The notes under the pieces were generated by a model, which was not told where the DNA came from, did not search any database, and saw nothing but the letters and a program-made list of their open reading frames with translations. A program made the translations under genes and the position numbers. A DNA stretch of 9,950 nucleotides from Parelusimicrobium sp031549165 (GTDB taxonomy: Bacteria; Elusimicrobiota; Elusimicrobia; Elusimicrobiales; Elusimicrobiaceae): assembly GCA_031549165.1 (NCBI GenBank), contig JAVBQE010000067.1:1-9950 (forward strand), in the 5' to 3' direction. This document shows, piece after piece, positions 6,504-9,950 of this stretch. Position 1 is the stretch's first letter, and every line of letters starts with the position of its first letter.

Positions 6504-7222
6504 ACAGATATTTCGTATACTCAGGCGCGGTGCATTTTGTTTTATTTGCGGCGTTTATGTTGTTTATGAATGTAGCTGTAAAACCGCCGCAGGCCGTGTA
6601 TACGATAGATTTTTTGGGCGCGTCTTTCCAGTCTGCTTCCGCGCCTGCTAAGGCAGAGGCCGCTGCGGCGCAGTCCGAAGTAAAAGCGCCTGAAACCGCC
6701 AAAGAAGAGCCTAAACCCGCAGAGCCGCAAACGCCTGTTATTGACAAGAAAATTTACGCAGGTAAAACAGAAATTTCAGAAAAAGCAAAACCCAAAAAGC
6801 AAGAAAAAATAGTGTTAGACGCGCCCAGCGTACTCACACAAAAAACCGCAGACAAAAAGCCCGCCGCAGCCCAGCCGGGCGCAGCTAATGCCAATGCGCA
6901 GGCGCTGGCAGAAAATGCTTTTGGTATAAAAACGGATTTTCCTAATTTTCCGTATCCGTGGTATATAACGCAGGTGAAAAATTCGCTTTGGACAGAATGG
7001 CAGAAGAGAAAGCCCGCTAACGTTTTACTTATAGCTTTGGTATCATTTAGTATAAACAAGCAGGGCGCGGTAAAAGATATTAAAATAAGCAAAAAGTCCG
7101 GCAATGATATTTATGACTTTGCGGCCAGCGCGGCTGTCAGTAATGCAGCCCCCTTTCCGCCTTTGCCTGAAGGGTTTGAGAAGAACGAACTCACAGTAAC
7201 AGTTGAATTTAGAGACGAATAA
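6500..7222 (+). CDS. TolA/TonB-family energy transducer
   Basis: This protein transmits energy from the TolQ/R-type motor across the periplasm. The 240 residues have one N-terminal membrane anchor (about 7-26). A long periplasmic linker rich in Ala, Lys, Pro and Glu follows (about 45-135). The C-terminal domain (about 148-240) contains FPYPWYITQVKNSLWTEW, LIALVSFSINKQGAVKDI, SKKSGNDIYDFAASAAV and PFPPLPEGF, then a final TVTVEF strand. The W-E-W pattern and 'aPFPpLP' ending are closer to TolA-like C-terminal domains than to classical TonB, so coupling to a Tol-Pal-type system seems likelier than to siderophore receptors. TolB and Pal are not in the window. Its ATG overlaps the TolR/ExbD stop as ATGA. 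Confidence 0.88.
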   Translation: MNRYFVYSGAVHFVLFAAFMLFMNVAVKPPQAVYTIDFLGASFQSASAPAKAEAAAAQSEVKAPETAKEEPKPAEPQTPVIDKKIYAGKTEISEKAKPKKQEKIVLDAPSVLTQKTADKKPAAAQPGAANANAQALAENAFGIKTDFPNFPYPWYITQVKNSLWTEWQKRKPANVLLIALVSFSINKQGAVKDIKISKKSGNDIYDFAASAAVSNAAPFPPLPEGFEKNELTVTVEFRDE

Positions 7223-7234
7223 CAGGAGACACGT

Positions 7235-7675
7235 ATGACATTTAGAAGAATATTATATATAGCATTAATTCATTTCTGCGTTATGGTTTGCTTCCCTCAC
7301 TACGGCGTGGGCGGGTTTACGTTCGGGCTGGTTTCTTGTGGTGTATGGGCTTTGATAGCGATAATTTTTGGCATAGTGGGCGCGATATTTTTTCTGGACA
7401 AATGGGAAAAGTTTAACTCGTTGGTGACAGCCCTTTTACTTGCAGGCGCATTGTTTACAATACTTAACTATATGCCGCAGGAAAATAAAATAAGCCCGCT
7501 TAAAAAACTGGCCTACGGACAGATACCTACTACCGAGGATATAAATAAAGGCCTCAAAAATTTTGGCATCAATTTTGCAGGTATGGTGGACTGGGTTAAA
7601 GATTCAAAGGGCCATGCCAAAAATCTGCGTGATACAGACACCCGCATCAAGAAAGCTATGGGAGATTTACAGTAA
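7235..7675 (+). CDS. Small membrane protein of unknown function (three helices)
   Basis: I do not recognise a family. The 146-residue protein has three hydrophobic segments (about 5-22, 30-54 and 62-80) and a soluble, charged C-terminal tail of about 65 residues with GQIPTTEDINKGLKNFGINF and a likely helical KDSKGHAKNLRDTDTRIKKAM. Two cysteines lie in helix 1 and one in helix 2. AGGAG at 7224-7228 is six bases before ATG, so it is certainly set up for translation. It lies 12 bases after the TolA/TonB-like gene and its stop overlaps the start of the epimerase gene (TAATG), so it is embedded in the operon. It could be an accessory of the motor or of the epimerase; nothing in the sequence decides this. 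Confidence 0.85.
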   Translation: MTFRRILYIALIHFCVMVCFPHYGVGGFTFGLVSCGVWALIAIIFGIVGAIFFLDKWEKFNSLVTALLLAGALFTILNYMPQENKISPLKKLAYGQIPTTEDINKGLKNFGINFAGMVDWVKDSKGHAKNLRDTDTRIKKAMGDLQ

Positions 7676-8628
7676 TGAAGATAGCCGTAACAGGTGGCAC
7701 GGGCTTTATCGGCGGTCGGCTTGTACAAAGGCTGCTTAAGATGGGTTATGAGGTGCGCATATTAAGCCGCCGCGCTAAAAAGAGTGCGGACCCGAAAGTA
7801 GAGGTTGTGGCGGTTAATTATATGGACGTAAAGTCCCTCACGGTGGCGCTAAACGGCTGCAGCACGGTGTTTCACCTTGCGGCCGCTATATTTGCTTATA
7901 ACTATAAAGGCTTTGAAAAGGCGAATATTATTACTACCAGAAATTTAGTTGCCGCCTGCAATAATACAGAAGTGGAAAAAGTAATTTTGCTTTCTTCTCT
8001 TGCCGCCGCGGGCTTTGCTAAGGACGCGTCTGTTCCGCTTAAAGAAACAGATACTCCTAACCCGGTGTCGGACTACGGCATAACAAAACTCGGCGCGGAA
8101 AAAGAGCTTCTTAATTTAAAACCTGAAATAAAAAATAAAAGCGTTGTTTTACGTCCGCCGATAGTGTATGGTAAAAATGACTCCGGCGTGTCAAAAATAG
8201 CATCCTGGGTTAAGCGCGGGCTTATGGTAAACACGTCTAACACAAACGCAAGTTTCAGTTTTATTTATGTAGACGACCTTATAGTCGCTCTTACCACCGC
8301 GCTGACTAACCTTCTAGCAGAAGGCCAGACATACTTTGTCTGTGAAGAGAAAACGTATACATGGACATATTTTATAGAAGCCATGGCGCGCTCTATGGGC
8401 CGTAAGAAACCATTTATGATAAACGCGCCAAAGTGGTTGATGAAGTTTGCTGCTTTTATGTATGAGACGCTTGCGCGTATTTTTGGTTTTGAGCCGGCAT
8501 TAAATTATGACAAAATAAAAGAGGCCGACATTCCCGGCCACTGGATATGTACCTCGGCCAAATGGACGGAGCTTACGGGGCAAAGATTTACGCCGCTTGA
8601 AAAGGGTTTAGAGCAGAGTTTTAAATAG
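7675..8628 (+). CDS. NAD(P)-dependent epimerase/dehydratase-like protein (extended SDR)
   Basis: The 317-residue protein is an extended short-chain dehydrogenase/reductase. It has the nucleotide-binding TGGTGFIG at 6-13, FHLAA at 66-70, a serine pair after strand 4 (S107-S108), the catalytic YGITK with Y134 and K138, and LRPPIVYG shortly after. The later FSFIYVDDLIVAL is typical of sugar-nucleotide epimerase-like members. Substrate cannot be read from sequence: candidates include nucleotide-sugar epimerases, hydroxysteroid- or flavonol-type reductases, and hopanoid-associated HpnA-like proteins. A hydrophobic patch (WLMKFAAFMYETLARIFGF, about 259-277) might lie at the membrane. It starts within the stop of the small membrane protein and is followed 10 bases later by another membrane protein. 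Confidence 0.9.
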   Translation: MKIAVTGGTGFIGGRLVQRLLKMGYEVRILSRRAKKSADPKVEVVAVNYMDVKSLTVALNGCSTVFHLAAAIFAYNYKGFEKANIITTRNLVAACNNTEVEKVILLSSLAAAGFAKDASVPLKETDTPNPVSDYGITKLGAEKELLNLKPEIKNKSVVLRPPIVYGKNDSGVSKIASWVKRGLMVNTSNTNASFSFIYVDDLIVALTTALTNLLAEGQTYFVCEEKTYTWTYFIEAMARSMGRKKPFMINAPKWLMKFAAFMYETLARIFGFEPALNYDKIKEADIPGHWICTSAKWTELTGQRFTPLEKGLEQSFK

Positions 8629-8638
8629 AGAGGATTTT

Positions 8639-9385
8639 ATGAGCACATGGCAAATTTTTAAAGAGAAATTCAGCAGGAATTTTTTAAAAGGAATTATTTT
8701 TCTTTTGGTTTTTATTTGTGTGCAAAGGCTTTTTGGTTTTGTTTTTGATTTTATCGGGCAGAGCGAGACTTTGTGGCAGCCGCTTAAAGATAGCGCGGCA
8801 TATTTTTTCCATTTTATTATAGTACCGTGTTTTGCGTTTTTATCCTGGATATGTGTAGTGGCAATATATAAGGAAAAATTTACTTTTAATAATGTGTCGT
8901 CGGCGGGCAAAAAGAATATTAGATTTTATTTATTGTTTGTTTTAATTGCTGTTCTGTTGGAGTTTATAAGGCAATCTATATTTTCCGGAGTTACGCAGGC
9001 GGGGGAGGATTTAAGGGGCGCAATGTTTATTTACCAATGCGCGCAGGCATTTTTTGGCTTTATTAAACTTATACTGATTGTAATTTTTATTTTTGCGCTT
9101 TTTTGTGAGTGCGGTCTTTATGCCGCTGTGAAGAAAATATTTTCAGCACATAAGCTTTGGGGGCTTTTTCTGCTTGTTACGCTGCCGCTTTGTTTTTTGG
9201 TTGTAACTAAAATTTACGGCGGACTGATGGATTTTATTGTCGTAAGCATACAACCTTACGTGCTATATCAATCAGCATTTTTGGCAATAAGGTTTCTATT
9301 TAGTTATCTGTCTTTATTTCTGCAATACTTTGTGGTGTGTTTTATTGCACTAGCTTTTTTATCTTCTGAAACAAAGAAGGATTAA
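8639..9385 (+). CDS. Multi-pass membrane protein of unknown function
   Basis: I do not recognise a family. The 248 residues show about six hydrophobic helices (about 18-38, 54-76, 96-112, 138-158, 173-191 and 218-241), with short basic or polar connecting loops and a charged C-terminus (SSETKKD). It is rich in Phe, Leu and Ile, and AT-rich at the DNA level compared with its neighbours. AGAGGA at 8629-8634, immediately after the epimerase stop, gives a credible ribosome binding site. It is the last gene of the + strand run, and its final 44 bases are also used by the GNAT gene on the other strand. It could be a transporter-like or envelope protein; no motif supports a choice. Confidence 0.85.
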   Translation: MSTWQIFKEKFSRNFLKGIIFLLVFICVQRLFGFVFDFIGQSETLWQPLKDSAAYFFHFIIVPCFAFLSWICVVAIYKEKFTFNNVSSAGKKNIRFYLLFVLIAVLLEFIRQSIFSGVTQAGEDLRGAMFIYQCAQAFFGFIKLILIVIFIFALFCECGLYAAVKKIFSAHKLWGLFLLVTLPLCFLVVTKIYGGLMDFIVVSIQPYVLYQSAFLAIRFLFSYLSLFLQYFVVCFIALAFLSSETKKD

Positions 9386-9950
9386 AAATTTCTTCGTAGA
9401 TTCTGTAGCGTTTGGTTTGGTAGCAGCCGGCTTCTTCCATTACTTTAATAATGTCTGTATTGTCTTCTAATATCCAGCTCAGCTCAGCCTTATCCCAGCC
9501 CTTAGCAAAGGGGTTGTGTACAATATGGTCAATAAGCATAAGCTCTGTGCCTCTGCCTCTGTGGTCCGGGTGTACGCCCAGCATTATCATACGGCATTCT
9601 TTTATTTTCTTCCACGCTATCAAGGCGCGCACAAGTTTAACAGGGTTAAATAAACTCCCCGTTAAAATTTTAAGAACAAAGTTCATGTCAGGAATAGTGA
9701 TATAAAACCCTACCGGCACGCCGTTAAGCTCGGCAATTGCGGTAAATTCGGGTACAACTATCATTTTAAGCTCTTTAGCCATAGCTACAATTTCTTCTTC
9801 ACTCATCGGAAGGAAGCCCCAGTTTTTGGCCCAGGCAGCGTTATAAATTTCGCGCACGGTCCGCACGTCGGCCTCAAAGTTATTCATGTTTATGTTTCTT
9901 AATTTGATGTCGGTTTTTTTAGTAATGCGCTCCAAAATTTTTTGCATTCT
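9342..9950 (-). CDS. GNAT-superfamily N-acetyltransferase-like protein, C-terminal half (N-terminus outside window)
   Basis: The reading frame is open to the window edge. The Met near the edge (complement of 9945-9947) is probably internal, because the sequence starts mid-protein relative to a family I recall as about 370-400 residues with an N-terminal half not present here. Visible parts, counted from that Met, are VREIYNAAWAKNWGFLPM (31-48), FTAIAELNGVPVGFYITIPD (68-87), the acetyl-CoA loop GVHPDHRGRGTE (124-135), AELSWILEDN (154-163) and the end phrase KRYRIYEE. In the Arg-x-x-Gly-x-Gly/Ala loop the last position is Glu (E135), so the pyrophosphate loop is atypical. Acetyltransferase activity is therefore inferred from fold only. 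It converges on the + strand membrane protein and overlaps it by 44 bases. Confidence 0.85.
   Translation of the reverse strand, partial: RMQKILERITKKTDIKLRNINMNNFEADVRTVREIYNAAWAKNWGFLPMSEEEIVAMAKELKMIVVPEFTAIAELNGVPVGFYITIPDMNFVLKILTGSLFNPVKLVRALIAWKKIKECRMIMLGVHPDHRGRGTELMLIDHIVHNPFAKGWDKAELSWILEDNTDIIKVMEEAGCYQTKRYRIYEEIFNPSLFQKIKKLVQ

Noticed and set aside
5599..6747. Minus-strand frames opposite the TolQ/TolR/TolA-like genes
   Set aside because: Shadows of strongly supported genes with overlapping ends; the translations are compositionally odd.
8608..8910. Minus-strand frame opposite the start of the six-helix membrane protein gene
   Set aside because: Lys/Ser-rich translation antisense to a gene with a good ribosome binding site and clear membrane helices.

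Overview
The window looks like a housekeeping stretch of a diderm (Gram-negative type) bacterial chromosome. The evidence is LolA-type lipoprotein carriage, a TolQ/TolR/TolA-type (ExbB/ExbD/TonB) motor, phosphatidylglycerol synthesis and an FtsK translocase. Gene content, mixed GC/AT codon use and dispersed copies of a 'cctgagc...gaaggatct' repeat would fit a lineage such as Elusimicrobiota, but that is an impression, not a demonstration. Twelve coding regions are supported: eleven on the + strand and one on the - strand at the right edge. No gene-free stretch exceeds about 110 bases.

Layout. (1) 1-260: the C-terminal end of a tetratricopeptide-repeat protein, with an in-frame TAG right at the window edge. 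(2) 278-306: a half copy of the dispersed repeat. (3) 363-1050: biotin carboxyl carrier protein (accB) followed one base later by a 62-residue winged-helix protein, closed by a strong intrinsic terminator at 1063-1097. (4) 1158-5414: a tight run of ftsK, a lolA-like gene, pgsA and pgpA with overlapping or nearly touching ends. (5) 5405-5460: a fuller, hairpin-forming copy of the repeat whose first bases provide the pgpA stop codon. (6) 5480-9385: tolQ/exbB, tolR/exbD, tolA/tonB, a small three-helix membrane protein, an extended-SDR NAD(P)-dependent epimerase/dehydratase-like protein and a six-helix membrane protein, again tightly packed. (7) 9342-9950, - strand: the C-terminal half of a GNAT-superfamily protein, overlapping the previous gene tail to tail by 44 bases.

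How it fits together. From ftsK to the TolA-like gene, most products act at the cell envelope. FtsK couples chromosome segregation to septation, LolA carries lipoproteins across the periplasm, PgsA and PgpA carry out consecutive steps to phosphatidylglycerol, and the TolQ/R/A-like trio uses proton-motive force to act across the envelope. AccB at the left supplies malonyl-CoA for fatty acids. The two orphan membrane proteins and the SDR enzyme share the downstream operon and are the least understood genes. No CRISPR array, tRNA, rRNA, insertion sequence or phage gene was seen. I see no clearly new multi-gene system. The best leads are the small orphan proteins, an atypical FtsK DNA-recognition region and the repeat that forms the end of pgpA.
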